Positions 50,873 to 59,390 of a stretch of DNA of 64,000 nt are shown here, in pieces (position 1 is the stretch's first letter; each line of letters starts with the position of its first letter). Location: positions 2,603,860 to 2,667,859 of the forward strand of contig NZ_JACXLC010000001.1 in the NCBI RefSeq assembly GCF_014705715.1, given 5' to 3'. Under the pieces are notes generated by a model. It made no database searches and had not been told where the DNA came from. It was given only the letters and a program-made list of their open reading frames with translations. A program made the translations under genes and the position numbers. The stretch is from Erythrobacter rubeus (GTDB lineage Bacteria > Pseudomonadota > Alphaproteobacteria > Sphingomonadales > Sphingomonadaceae).

Positions 50873-51625
50873 ATGGCGAAGGTGCTCATCATCGAGAATG
50901 ACCGGATAGCTGCCCGGGATCTGTTCGAGATCGTGGAATCGCTCGGGCACGAAGGGGTTGGTATTGCGGCCAATTTCGAAGATGCGAAAGCTCTGGCCTC
51001 CGAGCATGTGCCGGACATCGCCTTGATCGACATTCACATCGATGGGGAGAAGGACGGGATCGCTCTCGCGACCGAACTGCGCGAGGATCACTCGATGGCT
51101 CTCGCGTTTCTCACTAGCCATGCCGACAAGCAAACGGTCGCGAAAGCATCTGCGATCCGCCCCAACGGTTATCTGATCAAACCGTTCGACCCTGCCTCCG
51201 TCGATGCACTCGTAAGCACGGCGCTTGCCAATTACGATACCACGCAGGCGAGCATAGATTGCAAGCGCATGCTCGAAAGCGAGGGGCCACAGAAATCGGC
51301 ACTGAGCGAAACGCATGCAAACAGGGTAAGCGATTACATCGACCACCATCTGGATGAGCATGTGAAGATCGAAGAGCTCGCTGCTTTATGCGGACTGGGC
51401 GAATCCTCGTTCACGCGTCAGTTCCACGCCCGGTTCGGCACCTCACCTTACAATTTCCTCATCACGCAGCGGATTGGAGAGGCAAAGCGTCTCCTGCGCA
51501 ATACCGGCTGGTCGATCGCAGACATTGCCCTCGCGGTTGGTTTTTCGAACCAGGCGCACTTCACGACCACATTCAAGAAGTTCGTGGAAGTGACTCCGTC
51601 GGAATACCGCAGACTGACGCATTAG
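50873..51625 (+). CDS. Response regulator with AraC DNA-binding domain
   Basis: This 250-residue regulator has an N-terminal receiver (residues 1-122; MAKVLIIENDRIAARDLFEI, phospho-acceptor Asp near 52 in IALIDIHIDGEKDG, and NGYLIKPFDPASVD) and an AraC helix-turn-helix pair (about 155-250: LCGLGESSFTRQFHARFGTS, DIALAVGFSNQAHFTTTFKK). The receiver starts IENDR where classic receivers have DD, and the phospho-Asp is followed by IHIDGEKDG, the form seen in receivers of the HWE/PhyR-linked type. Its partner is presumably the degenerate kinase upstream. Confidence 0.88.
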   Translation: MAKVLIIENDRIAARDLFEIVESLGHEGVGIAANFEDAKALASEHVPDIALIDIHIDGEKDGIALATELREDHSMALAFLTSHADKQTVAKASAIRPNGYLIKPFDPASVDALVSTALANYDTTQASIDCKRMLESEGPQKSALSETHANRVSDYIDHHLDEHVKIEELAALCGLGESSFTRQFHARFGTSPYNFLITQRIGEAKRLLRNTGWSIADIALAVGFSNQAHFTTTFKKFVEVTPSEYRRLTH

Positions 51626-51693
51626 CGCCGCCGGGATCGTCACCCGGCAGAGCTACGGTATTATTTTACCTCCTCTGAATGCCCCGGTTTCAC

Positions 51694-51721
51694 TTGACTT
51701 GAGAGCGATTGCCGCACAAAT
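51694..51721 (+). promoter_or_regulatory. Candidate promoter of rplM-rpsI
   Basis: TTGACT at 51694-51699 and ACAAAT at 51716-51721 are 16 bases apart, about 120 bases before rplM. The -35 box is close to consensus and the -10 is weak. Confidence 0.4.
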
Positions 51722-51843
51722 GCGCCGCACCCGAACGCCTCGGCAAACGCAGGGGCGGGATTGGCCAGACCTTACTCGGACGTCGTTCGCGAGTTTGGAT
51801 CCAGCACCATCACAACCGATTTTGGTTTAAGGACACAGCAGCC

Positions 51844-52323
51844 ATGAAGGCTATCAGCAAGCAGACCCGGTCGATCAAACCGGCAGAGGTCGAAAAGAAG
51901 TGGCACCTGATCGACGCAGACGGTCTCGTCGTAGGTCGTCTCGCCGCGATCATCGCCAATCACCTGCGCGGCAAGCACAAGCCGAGCTACACCCCGCATG
52001 TCGATTGCGGCGATCATGTAATCGTGATCAATGCCGACAAGGTGAAGTTCACCAGCAACAAGGCGACGAAGAAGGTCTATTACAAGCACACCGGCCATCC
52101 CGGCGGTATCAAGGAAACGACGCCTGCGAAGATTCTCGAAGGCCGCTTTCCTGAGCGCGTGCTTTCGAAAGCTGTCGAGCGCATGATCCCGCGTGGTCCG
52201 CTGGGCCGCCAGCAGATGAAAGCTCTTCACCTCTACAACGGCACCGAGCATCCGCATGACGGTCAGAACCCGACCGTGCTCGACGTTGCTTCCATGAACC
52301 GCAAGAACAAGGTCACCGCGTAA
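51844..52323 (+). CDS. rplM: 50S ribosomal protein L13
   Basis: This 159-residue protein of the large subunit shows [60 protein letters not shown] and [20 protein letters not shown], all standard for L13. Its stop codon shares a base with the rpsI start (TAATG), the usual rplM-rpsI arrangement. The ATG at 51844 matches the family N-terminus. Confidence 0.98.
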   Translation: MKAISKQTRSIKPAEVEKKWHLIDADGLVVGRLAAIIANHLRGKHKPSYTPHVDCGDHVIVINADKVKFTSNKATKKVYYKHTGHPGGIKETTPAKILEGRFPERVLSKAVERMIPRGPLGRQQMKALHLYNGTEHPHDGQNPTVLDVASMNRKNKVTA

Positions 52324-52853
52324 TGGCTGACGAAAACAACACCGTCTCCGATCTTTCGGATCTGAAGGAAATCGCCGGTGACGCTCCTGCTGCGGATGCA
52401 GCGGAGATCGCTGAGACGACGGCACAGAACCCACCCGCCCCGCTGCGCGAGCAGGAGCTCGACGCTCAGGGCCGCGCCTATGCAACCGGCCGCCGTAAAG
52501 ACGCGACTGCCCGTGTCTGGGTAAAGCCGGGTTCGGGCAAGGTAACCGTCAACGGCAAGGATCAGGAAGTGTATTTCGCACGTCCGACTCTGCGTCTGAT
52601 CATCAATCAGCCGTTCGCCATCACCGAGCGTGAAGGTCAGTATGATGTCGTCGCAACCGTCAAGGGCGGCGGCCTCTCCGGTCAGGCCGGCGCGGTAAAG
52701 CATGGCATCAGCCAGGCTCTCGCCAAGTACGAACCGGCGCTTCGCGCAACCGTGAAGTCGGCTGGCTTCCTCACCCGCGACAGCCGTGTGGTCGAGCGTA
52801 AGAAATACGGCCGCGCGAAAGCTCGCCGTAGCTTCCAGTTCTCGAAGCGTTAA
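52323..52853 (+). CDS. rpsI: 30S ribosomal protein S9
   Basis: This 176-residue S9 has the usual core from about residue 50: [60 protein letters not shown] and the basic C-terminal tail [17 protein letters not shown] that reaches the P-site. The first 45 residues form an acidic, Ala-rich extension ([20 protein letters not shown]) that is common in this order but absent from E. coli S9. It is co-transcribed with rplM and followed by a terminator. Confidence 0.98.
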   Translation: MADENNTVSDLSDLKEIAGDAPAADAAEIAETTAQNPPAPLREQELDAQGRAYATGRRKDATARVWVKPGSGKVTVNGKDQEVYFARPTLRLIINQPFAITEREGQYDVVATVKGGGLSGQAGAVKHGISQALAKYEPALRATVKSAGFLTRDSRVVERKKYGRAKARRSFQFSKR

Positions 52854-52883
52854 TCCGCCGGGAACTCATACCAGTATACGAAA

Positions 52884-52917
52884 GGGCGGCTCCCACCGGG
52901 ATGCCGCCCATTTTGTT
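52884..52917 (+). terminator. Terminator of rplM-rpsI
   Basis: GGGCGGC pairs with GCCGCCC (52884-52890 with 52903-52909), with CCC/GGG stacked inside, followed by ATTTTGTTT. It lies about 30 bases after the rpsI stop. Confidence 0.78.
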
Positions 52918-52933
52918 TGTGCTAGTTATGCGG

Positions 52934-53131
52934 TCAGCGCTGCATCGCGAGGATGCCCCAAGATAGGCCCGTGCCTGTCAGAAAAAGCGGCCATGACCAG
53001 AACACTTCCTTATTACCCAGCGCCATCGAATGCACCGCCAAGGCACCGCCGCTCGACCCTTGCGAGCCGACCACGATGGCAACCACCAGCGTAAGAGCCG
53101 TTCCGAGTACAAAAGCTTTTAACATGTCCAT
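52934..53131 (-). CDS. Small two-helix membrane protein
   Basis: This 65-residue protein has two hydrophobic helices (about residues 5-22 and 42-60) joined by a short polar loop with SQGSSGGALAVHS. No family is recognised. GGGAGGT seven bases before the ATG at 53131 makes a good ribosome site and fixes the start. A longer in-frame start upstream has no such site. It converges on the rpsI terminator. Confidence 0.68.
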   Translation of the reverse strand: MDMLKAFVLGTALTLVVAIVVGSQGSSGGALAVHSMALGNKEVFWSWPLFLTGTGLSWGILAMQR

Positions 53132-53285
53132 TGTCTGCACCTCCCATGGACGTGTTCGTGAAATGCGTCGCATTCCCTCCGCATGGCTTCGGGAATCTTC
53201 GTATTCATGAAGAACAAGTTCTTAACGAGGATCGGCTAAGAAAGGTTAAAGATGCAGTGGCCGATTTGAGTTCGCTGCTCGACGC

Positions 53286-54035
53286 TTAAGAATCGGCAGG
53301 CGTGAGTGTCCGAAGCTCGGTCTCGATACGGCCGCCCTGCTCGCAAGTGATGACACGGTACGACGGCGGAGCACCGTTTCGCAGTCTGGTCGATAAAGTG
53401 CCCGTTCCGAGCATCCGCAATGAATGCCCTCCCCGCTCCCGAACCTCGTCGAAAGGTACGTGGACGTGACCAGTCACGATTGCATGAGCGCCAGTGGCGG
53501 CGATCGCAGAAAATGCCTTGTCTCCGCCGATTGTCGGGTTCTCGTCATCTTTCGGACCAAGCAAGGGATGGTGCGCCGTCACTATGATCGTGCGCGGGTC
53601 GCCATCCAGCTCGCGCAGCAAAGCAATGGTAAGCGCCAGCGCTTTATCGGTGACGAAGCCGTCAGACCACGGAAAGCGCGGTTGGGCGCGCACGGTTGTC
53701 TTCAGCGGAACGAACACGACATCTTCGGATTCGAATGCGCCACCGGCCGCTTCGACCAACCCCCGATAGCGGCGATAGGGATCGGTAAAGCGCTCCAGCA
53801 GATTGTAATACGGCATGTCGTGATTGCCGGGATCGAACAGCACCGGCACTTTCAACCCCTCGAACCATGCCGCCGCTTCGGCGTACTGGAGCTTTGTTGC
53901 GCGCTGCGTCAGGTCGCCGGTGCACAGGATCACATCTGGGCGCTCTTCTTCGACGGCGCGCTCCACCGCAGCGATCGCGCCGGGATCTTCGACACCAAAG
54001 TGCACATCGCTGATATGGAACAAGCGCGTAGCCAT
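53286..54035 (-). CDS. Calcineurin-like metallophosphoesterase
   Basis: This 249-residue phosphoesterase has the full set of metal-binding motifs: HISDVHFG, CTGDLTQR, DPGNHDMPYY, VTAHHPLL and VTGHVHVPFDE. This order places it in the CpdA-like cyclic-nucleotide phosphodiesterase/phosphoesterase group, although the substrate is not certain. The ATG at 54035 sits four bases after GAGGAA; an upstream in-frame start adds an unlikely extension. No signal peptide is present, so it acts in the cytoplasm. Confidence 0.9.
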   Translation of the reverse strand: MATRLFHISDVHFGVEDPGAIAAVERAVEEERPDVILCTGDLTQRATKLQYAEAAAWFEGLKVPVLFDPGNHDMPYYNLLERFTDPYRRYRGLVEAAGGAFESEDVVFVPLKTTVRAQPRFPWSDGFVTDKALALTIALLRELDGDPRTIIVTAHHPLLGPKDDENPTIGGDKAFSAIAATGAHAIVTGHVHVPFDEVRERGGHSLRMLGTGTLSTRLRNGAPPSYRVITCEQGGRIETELRTLTPADS

Positions 54036-54086
54036 GGCTTCCTCAAAGCGGGAAAGTGCCGCGCATGCAACGCCCAATCGCGCGTG

Positions 54087-54362
54087 TCACACTCTCCCGG
54101 TCAGAAGCAGCCAGGCCGTGAGGCCGTTCAACGCCGTGTAGGCGAGATAGCCCCAGGCTAGCCCCGGCCATCCGTTCGCTGCGAGCAGCATCGCGGCAAG
54201 AAGGATGAGAAATTCCGCCACCAGCGTCAGCCGTCCGCCCAGCATGTGGATGAAGCGGGGCATCTGCTCGATCGCTGGGTGATTACTGGCGAGCACCGCG
54301 CGATGCAGCGTGAAGTTGCCGACGCCCAGCACGAATATGATAATGACTGCTGTCCACATCAT
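54087..54362 (-). CDS. Small membrane protein, unknown function
   Basis: This 91-residue protein has three hydrophobic segments (about residues 3-20, 40-60 and 66-90). LGVGNFTLHRAVLASNHPAI and FIHMLGGRLTLVAEFLILLA give it a family look seen in other sphingomonads, but no function is known. Two adjacent ATGs (54362 and 54359) are possible starts. It lies 51 bases upstream of the phosphoesterase start and may share its transcript. Confidence 0.68.
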   Translation of the reverse strand: MMWTAVIIIFVLGVGNFTLHRAVLASNHPAIEQMPRFIHMLGGRLTLVAEFLILLAAMLLAANGWPGLAWGYLAYTALNGLTAWLLLTGRV

Positions 54363-54582
54363 TACATTATGGCGTAATCGCTCGTCGGATCAAAACATCC
54401 GTTGGTCGGCGAGTTTCTGTCGCCCGTCCCGATGGCCCAACGTCAATCGACCGATACGCGCCATTTGGTCGAACCTCGCGTGATCGAAAACAGTTGTAGG
54501 CGTATCTCTTTATTCGACAGGCAGCTTGGCATCCCCGGCTCGTAAACCTTTCGAGCGCCAAGGCCTGCGGAGGAGAATAGAA

Positions 54583-54891
54583 ATGAAGACTTTTGCAATC
54601 GCTGCCGCTTCGTTCGGTTTGATCGCGACATCGGCCCCGGCACTTGCCGACACGGTCGAACAGAATTCCGAAACGATAAGTATCGCCGGCCTCGATCTTT
54701 CAACGGCCGAAGGCCAGGAGATGCTCGATCGCAGGATCGATCGCGTTGCGCGCACCGTTTGCGGTGTCGGTAAAACTCGCACTGGCACTCGCATTCCTTC
54801 GCACAGCGCCCGTACTTGCTACGAAAAAGCGGTCGTAAGCGCCAAGGAGCAAGTTGCAGCCATGATCGAAAGCGCACAACGCGGCGGCTGA
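54583..54891 (+). CDS. UrcA family protein
   Basis: This 102-residue exported protein has a signal peptide (MKTFAIAAASFGLIATSAPALA) and the UrcA pattern: ISIAGLDLSTAEGQEMLDRRI, ARTVCG and SARTCYEKA, with two cysteines. It is a second, divergent copy of the family at 21669. GGAGGAGA precedes the ATG. A very strong terminator follows, so it forms its own unit, as the other UrcA gene does. Confidence 0.85.
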   Translation: MKTFAIAAASFGLIATSAPALADTVEQNSETISIAGLDLSTAEGQEMLDRRIDRVARTVCGVGKTRTGTRIPSHSARTCYEKAVVSAKEQVAAMIESAQRGG

Positions 54892-54947
54892 TCCCGGCGC
54901 AAATATATGGGCTGCGCCTCGCGCTTCGGCGCGACGGGCGCGGACAT

Positions 54948-54995
54948 GGCGGTCCGAACCCTACTTAGTCCCAGGGTTCGGACCGCCACTTTATT
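54948..54995 (+). terminator. Terminator of the second urcA gene
   Basis: GGCGGTCCGAACCCT and AGGGTTCGGACCGCC form a perfect 15-bp stem (54948-54962 with 54973-54987) around a 10-base loop, followed by ACTTTATT. It is one of the strongest hairpins in the window. Confidence 0.78.
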
Positions 54996-55033
54996 GGCAG
55001 AAATGGGGGGGATTGCTAGCCCCTATCGGCGCC

Positions 55034-55789
55034 TTAGCGTCCGGCCATGGACTTGACCTTCGGCAGGTAAGTTCGCCCGATCCTCAGCGCTTCGCCGCCT
55101 TGTAGCTCCGCCGACCAGACCCCCAGCCCATCGTGCCGTAGTCCGCGAATATTGTCGCGGCGCAGGATCGTCGAGCGGTGAATCCTGATGAACTTGTCCG
55201 GATCGAGGCGCGCTTCCAACCCGGCGATGGTCTGCAAGAGCAGATAGGACCGCGGTGCGTCCGGCGTGCCGACATGAAGCCGCACATAATCGCGCTCGGC
55301 ATCGATTTGGTGCACTTCGCTAACCGCGATCCTGAGCAATTCGGATCGGTGCGGCACCCACAGTTCCTCGAGCCATTCGCTGGAGCTTTCCTTGCGCTCA
55401 CCGCGGCGAGCGACGGCTCGCTCAATCGCGCGTTCGAGGCGGTCACTGGATACCGGTTTGAGCACGTAATCGATCGCTTCCAGATCGAAGGCTGCGACCG
55501 CGAAATGATCGTGCGCGGTAACGAAAATCACCGCTGGCGGCTTTTCGGCCTCGGCGAATTTTCGCGCAACGCCCAGCCCGTCCAATTCGGGCATGGTCAT
55601 ATCGAGCAGCACGAGATCGGGATCGAGCTTTTCCGCAAGCCGCAGAGCCGCTGCACCATCGCTGGCGGTGCCGACCACCCGGATCGCGGGAAGCTCAGCA
55701 CAAATCACCTGGATCCGCTCTACCGCCAGCGGTTCGTCATCGACGATCAACGTTCGCAGCGCGGTGCCTTCATCCGCTTTTTCAACCAT
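55034..55789 (-). CDS. LytTR family response regulator
   Basis: This 251-residue regulator has a receiver (residues 10-128; LRTLIVDDEPLAVERIQVIC, phospho-acceptor Asp63 in VLLDMTMPELDG, Lys in YVLKPVSSDRLERA) and a LytTR DNA-binding domain (about 145-250, with SEVHQIDAERDYVRLHVG and FIRIHRSTILRRDNIRGLRH). It overlaps its kinase gene by eight bases. It is the second LytTR regulator in the window and is clearly diverged from the one at 10721. Confidence 0.93.
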   Translation of the reverse strand: MVEKADEGTALRTLIVDDEPLAVERIQVICAELPAIRVVGTASDGAAALRLAEKLDPDLVLLDMTMPELDGLGVARKFAEAEKPPAVIFVTAHDHFAVAAFDLEAIDYVLKPVSSDRLERAIERAVARRGERKESSSEWLEELWVPHRSELLRIAVSEVHQIDAERDYVRLHVGTPDAPRSYLLLQTIAGLEARLDPDKFIRIHRSTILRRDNIRGLRHDGLGVWSAELQGGEALRIGRTYLPKVKSMAGR

Positions 55790-57044
55790 AACGTGGAGCC
55801 TGCCGTGTCAAAGGTATTCTGATTTCAGTCTTGTAGCCTGAGGCAACGGGTGCCGAAGAAAAGCCGACATCCGGCCCGAACCGCGCCTCGAGCCGGTCGC
55901 GGACGTTGGCGAGCCCGATACCAAAACCGTGCGCTGCTCCTTCGGGAATGCCGGGGCCATCGTCCGCCACGGTAATGACGAGCCGGTCGAACTCCTCCCG
56001 CGCCTTGACGCTGATTGTCACCTTCCGCGAAACGGGGGAAACCGCATATTTGACCGAGTTTTCGACCAGAGGCTGCAGGATCATTCCCGGTACGCGCGCG
56101 TCTTCGAGGTCTTCGGGAAGGTCGAAGTCACATGTAAGCCGCTCGGGAAAACGCACGGCTTCAATGTCGAGATAGAGCTTCTGGAGGTCGAATTCGTCCT
56201 TCAGCTGCACATCGCTGGTGGGCTCATCGGCAAGGCTGTGCCGGTAAAACCGGCTGATCGTCTGGATCATGCGCTCGGCGCGATCCGCCTTGCCGGTCAT
56301 CACCAGCGCGGACAGCGAATTCAGCGTGTTGAAAAGGAAATGCGGATTCACCTGATAGCGTAGCGATCGCAGCTCCGCCGCTTTCGCGGCCGAGCGAAAT
56401 TCCTGCTCACGGCGCTCGGCCACACGCGCCTGAGCGATCGCCAGCAGCGCGATATACAGCGCCGACCATAGCAGCAGGATGTAATAGCGGCTCAGCCCAG
56501 CATCGATCAGCGAATACCAGGTGGCTCCCGCCTCCTTGGCATCCTGAAGAACCAGCGTAACGGTTGGCGGATTGTCAGCGTCGAATTCCTCGCTGTTTTG
56601 CCATTGCCACTCGCGCGGCGCGGCAATCTCTGCCAGCAGGTTGCCGGATTCGTCGCGGCGAAGGGTGAAACCGCGTTCTTCGGCAAACCGCTGCTCCAGA
56701 CGCTCGTTGAGCGGTGCGAAGAGGACCTGGTTGACCTGCGCTATGGCGAGCGCTCCGGGGAGCGCCGCAATGAGTGCGACGACGAATAGCACCCAGCGCT
56801 TGCGAGCCTCGAACAGCCTCAAGATGAACCACAGCACCATCGTTATCAGGATGGCGAAGGCGCACACGATGGATCGGCGCCAGAAAAGCTCGAATTGAAT
56901 GTCGAGACCCAGAAAGGACCCCCGCGCTGAGATCAGCACGAAGTAAACCGCCCACAGCGCCACCATTGAGAGGATCACCGTCCTGAACGGGACGCTCACC
57001 TCATCTTTGCGCGAAGGCGCGGGCAAAGGAATAGCTGCTACCAT
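55782..57044 (-). CDS. LytS-type sensor histidine kinase
   Basis: This 420-residue kinase has an N-terminal membrane part with four segments (about residues 20-40, 60-80, 85-105 and 185-205), an extracytoplasmic loop (110-180), a coiled coil, and the signature LRYQVNPHFLFNTLNSLSAL with the acceptor His235. The ATP domain has LQPLVENSVKYAV, VADDGPGIPEG and GIGLANVRDRL. Unlike the kinase at 9471 it has a periplasmic loop of about 70 residues that could bind a ligand. It is paired with the LytTR regulator downstream. Confidence 0.92.
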   Translation of the reverse strand: MVAAIPLPAPSRKDEVSVPFRTVILSMVALWAVYFVLISARGSFLGLDIQFELFWRRSIVCAFAILITMVLWFILRLFEARKRWVLFVVALIAALPGALAIAQVNQVLFAPLNERLEQRFAEERGFTLRRDESGNLLAEIAAPREWQWQNSEEFDADNPPTVTLVLQDAKEAGATWYSLIDAGLSRYYILLLWSALYIALLAIAQARVAERREQEFRSAAKAAELRSLRYQVNPHFLFNTLNSLSALVMTGKADRAERMIQTISRFYRHSLADEPTSDVQLKDEFDLQKLYLDIEAVRFPERLTCDFDLPEDLEDARVPGMILQPLVENSVKYAVSPVSRKVTISVKAREEFDRLVITVADDGPGIPEGAAHGFGIGLANVRDRLEARFGPDVGFSSAPVASGYKTEIRIPLTRQAPRYG

Positions 57045-57165
57045 CTATGTGTTGCGAGATAGCGACTGCGGGCGTCATCCGCCAGCAACACTCGGGCGGG
57101 TCGTCGGACAGGGTAAGTACTTGGTCGAATGGCAGCTCGTCCCACAAGCAGACCGCCGCGCCGAA

Positions 57166-58611
57166 TCAGTCGCGCGGCTTGATCATTTCCGATGGGACGA
57201 TCCATTCGGCGAACTGCTCTTCCGTAAGCAGACCCAGCTCGATCCCCGCCTCTTTCAAGGTTGTGCCGTCAGCATGTGCCTTTTTGGCGATTTTTGCTGC
57301 GTTATCATAACCGATATGAGGATTAAGGGCGGTCACCAACATCAGGCTTTCGTTCATCAATTTGTCGATTCGGTCGGTGTTCGCCTCGATCCCCATCACG
57401 CAATTGTCGGTAAAGCTGCGCGCCGCATCGCTGAGCAGGCGGATCGATTGCAGGACGTTGTAGATCATCACCGGCTTGAACACGTTGAGTTCCAGATGCC
57501 CGTGCGATCCGGCGACGCTGACTGCGGTGTTATTGCCCATCACCTGCGCGCACACCATCGTCAGCGCCTCGCACTGGGTCGGATTGACCTTGCCCGGCAT
57601 AATCGAGGAGCCTGGCTCATTGGCTGGTAAGGAAATTTCGCCAAGCCCGCTGCGCGGCCCGGATCCAAGCAGGCGAATGTCGTTGGCGATCTTCATGCCG
57701 CTCACTGCGACCGAATTGAGCGCGCCCGACAGCTCGACCAGAGCGTCATGCGCCGCCAGCGCTTCGAATTTGTTGGGCGCGGTGACGAAGTCGTGCCCTG
57801 TCATGTCGGAAACCTGTGCGGCAAACTTCTCCGCAAAACCGGCCTTGGAATTGATCCCGGTGCCGACCGCCGTTCCCCCTTGCGCGAGCTCAAGTACGCG
57901 GGGCAGCGCATTCTCGATCCGGGCAATGCCGTATTCGACCTGCTTGGCGTAGCCGGAGAATTCCTGGCCCAGCGTGAGCGGCGTTGCATCCTGCAAGTGC
58001 GTGCGCCCGATCTTCACGATATCGGCAAAGGCGCCCGCCTTTGCGTCCAGCGCTTTGTGCAGATGCTCCAACGCGGGCACCAATTGCTCGATCGTCTCGC
58101 TCGCCGCAGCGATGTGCATCGCCGTAGGAAAGGTGTCGTTGGAGCTCTGCCCCATATTGCAGTGATCGTTCGGATGAACCGGATCCTTGCCTCCACGTGT
58201 GCCGGTCAGCAATTCGTTCGCGCGGCTGGCAATCACTTCATTGGCGTTCATGTTCGATTGCGTGCCCGAACCGGTCTGCCACACGCTCAGCGGAAATTGC
58301 TCGGCAAGCGTACCATCGATGACCTCACCGGCAGCCTCGACAATCGCGTCACCGATTTTGGCGTCGAGCACGCCAAGTTCCATATTGGCGCGCGCGGCGG
58401 ATTTCTTCTGAATTCCCAGCGCCTTGACCAGTGGCTCCGGCATGGTTTCCGTGCCAATGTCGAAATTGGCTAGACTGCGCTGAGTTTGCGCCCCCCAATG
58501 GGCGTCTACCGGCACCGCAACTTGGCCCAAGGAATCCGTTTCGATGCGGACATCACCTATCGCCCCAAAGATCGATCCATCGTTATGGCGGTGGTTTTCA
58601 ATGTCACTCAT
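57166..58611 (-). CDS. fumC: Class II fumarate hydratase
   Basis: This 481-residue iron-independent fumarase interconverts fumarate and malate in the TCA cycle. The superfamily signature [11 protein letters not shown] is present, with [33 protein letters not shown] and [20 protein letters not shown]. The ATG at 58611 begins at the family-typical position; a longer in-frame start at 58656 is unlikely. It is divergent from the PCMT gene. Confidence 0.96.
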   Translation of the reverse strand: MSDIENHRHNDGSIFGAIGDVRIETDSLGQVAVPVDAHWGAQTQRSLANFDIGTETMPEPLVKALGIQKKSAARANMELGVLDAKIGDAIVEAAGEVIDGTLAEQFPLSVWQTGSGTQSNMNANEVIASRANELLTGTRGGKDPVHPNDHCNMGQSSNDTFPTAMHIAAASETIEQLVPALEHLHKALDAKAGAFADIVKIGRTHLQDATPLTLGQEFSGYAKQVEYGIARIENALPRVLELAQGGTAVGTGINSKAGFAEKFAAQVSDMTGHDFVTAPNKFEALAAHDALVELSGALNSVAVSGMKIANDIRLLGSGPRSGLGEISLPANEPGSSIMPGKVNPTQCEALTMVCAQVMGNNTAVSVAGSHGHLELNVFKPVMIYNVLQSIRLLSDAARSFTDNCVMGIEANTDRIDKLMNESLMLVTALNPHIGYDNAAKIAKKAHADGTTLKEAGIELGLLTEEQFAEWIVPSEMIKPRD

Positions 58612-58742
58612 CGACGCGTTCCTTGTCTCGGTAGATTGCAAAGGCTCCCTAAGCATCGCGCACGCTAGAGGTCAAAGGGATTGAAGCGTCGGCGCGCAGG
58701 GCCAAACCCCTTGGCCAATCGAGCCGCTAAAGCTAGGAAGGG

Positions 58743-58772
58743 TTGACGCGCTGTATTGCATGACTAATACAG
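58743..58772 (+). promoter_or_regulatory. Promoter with overlapping palindrome for PCMT-tolC
   Basis: TTGACG at 58743-58748 and AATACA at 58766-58771 (or TAATAC one base earlier) are 16-17 bases apart. CTGTATT at 58751 and AATACAG at 58766 form a perfect 7-bp inverted repeat inside and over the -10 region, a typical place for a repressor. Confidence 0.55.
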
Positions 58773-58787
58773 CCACTCGGAGTTCAC

Positions 58788-59390
58788 ATGACGACCACGA
58801 CAAAGCAGCCCGATACCGCCGCTGCCCGTAAAGCAATGATCGACAGCCAATTGCGCACCAGCGGCGTGAACGAGAAATTCGTGCTCGCTCGTATGATTGC
58901 GGTGCCGCGCGAGGATTACCTGCCGGAGGGCAAGGCGTCGCTTGCCTATATCGACCGCTCCATCCCCCTCGGCGATGGAGCCAATCTCGCATCACCCCTG
59001 TTCTACGGAAAGCTGCTGCTTGAGGCCGATCCGCGCGCCGAGGACAACGTCCTCATTGTCGAAGGCGGCACTGCCTATTTGGAGGAACTCGTCCGTCCTC
59101 TGGTGGCCGAAGTCGATACCGTAACCGCCGCAGATGCGGTCGCAGGCAAGCTGCCCGCTGGCAAGGCATATTCGCTGATCATGGTCGACGGCGCGATCGA
59201 GCAATTGCCGCCGGCTCTTGCGAGCGGCCTTGCAGACGACGGCCGGATCGCATCGGGCCTCGTCTTGCGGCAGGTGACGCGTCTCGCTTCGGGGCGAAAG
59301 GTCGCAGGGCAGGTGTCGCTGCAGGCTGTAGAAGACCTCGGAATTCCGGTTCTGCACGATTTCGACAAGCCAAAAGGCTGGACCTTCTGA
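58788..59390 (+). CDS. Protein-L-isoaspartate O-methyltransferase-like protein
   Basis: This 200-residue protein has the PCMT N-terminus (ARKAMIDSQLRTSGVNEKFV, PREDYLPEG) and the overall layout of the family, but the SAM-binding motif I, normally VLEIGTGSGYxAA, reads VLIVEGGTAYLEELV. This suggests weak or lost methyltransferase activity. It overlaps tolC (TGATG). A PCMT-like gene directly before tolC is a conserved pair in many alphaproteobacteria, so a link with export rather than isoaspartate repair is possible. Confidence 0.83.
   Translation: MTTTTKQPDTAAARKAMIDSQLRTSGVNEKFVLARMIAVPREDYLPEGKASLAYIDRSIPLGDGANLASPLFYGKLLLEADPRAEDNVLIVEGGTAYLEELVRPLVAEVDTVTAADAVAGKLPAGKAYSLIMVDGAIEQLPPALASGLADDGRIASGLVLRQVTRLASGRKVAGQVSLQAVEDLGIPVLHDFDKPKGWTF

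Noticed and set aside
53210..53223. Palindrome AAGAAC-AA-GTTCTT
   Set aside because: It resembles an SOS-like site but fits neither the alphaproteobacterial GTTC-N7-GTTC nor the Gram-positive LexA spacing, and it is not close to a start codon.
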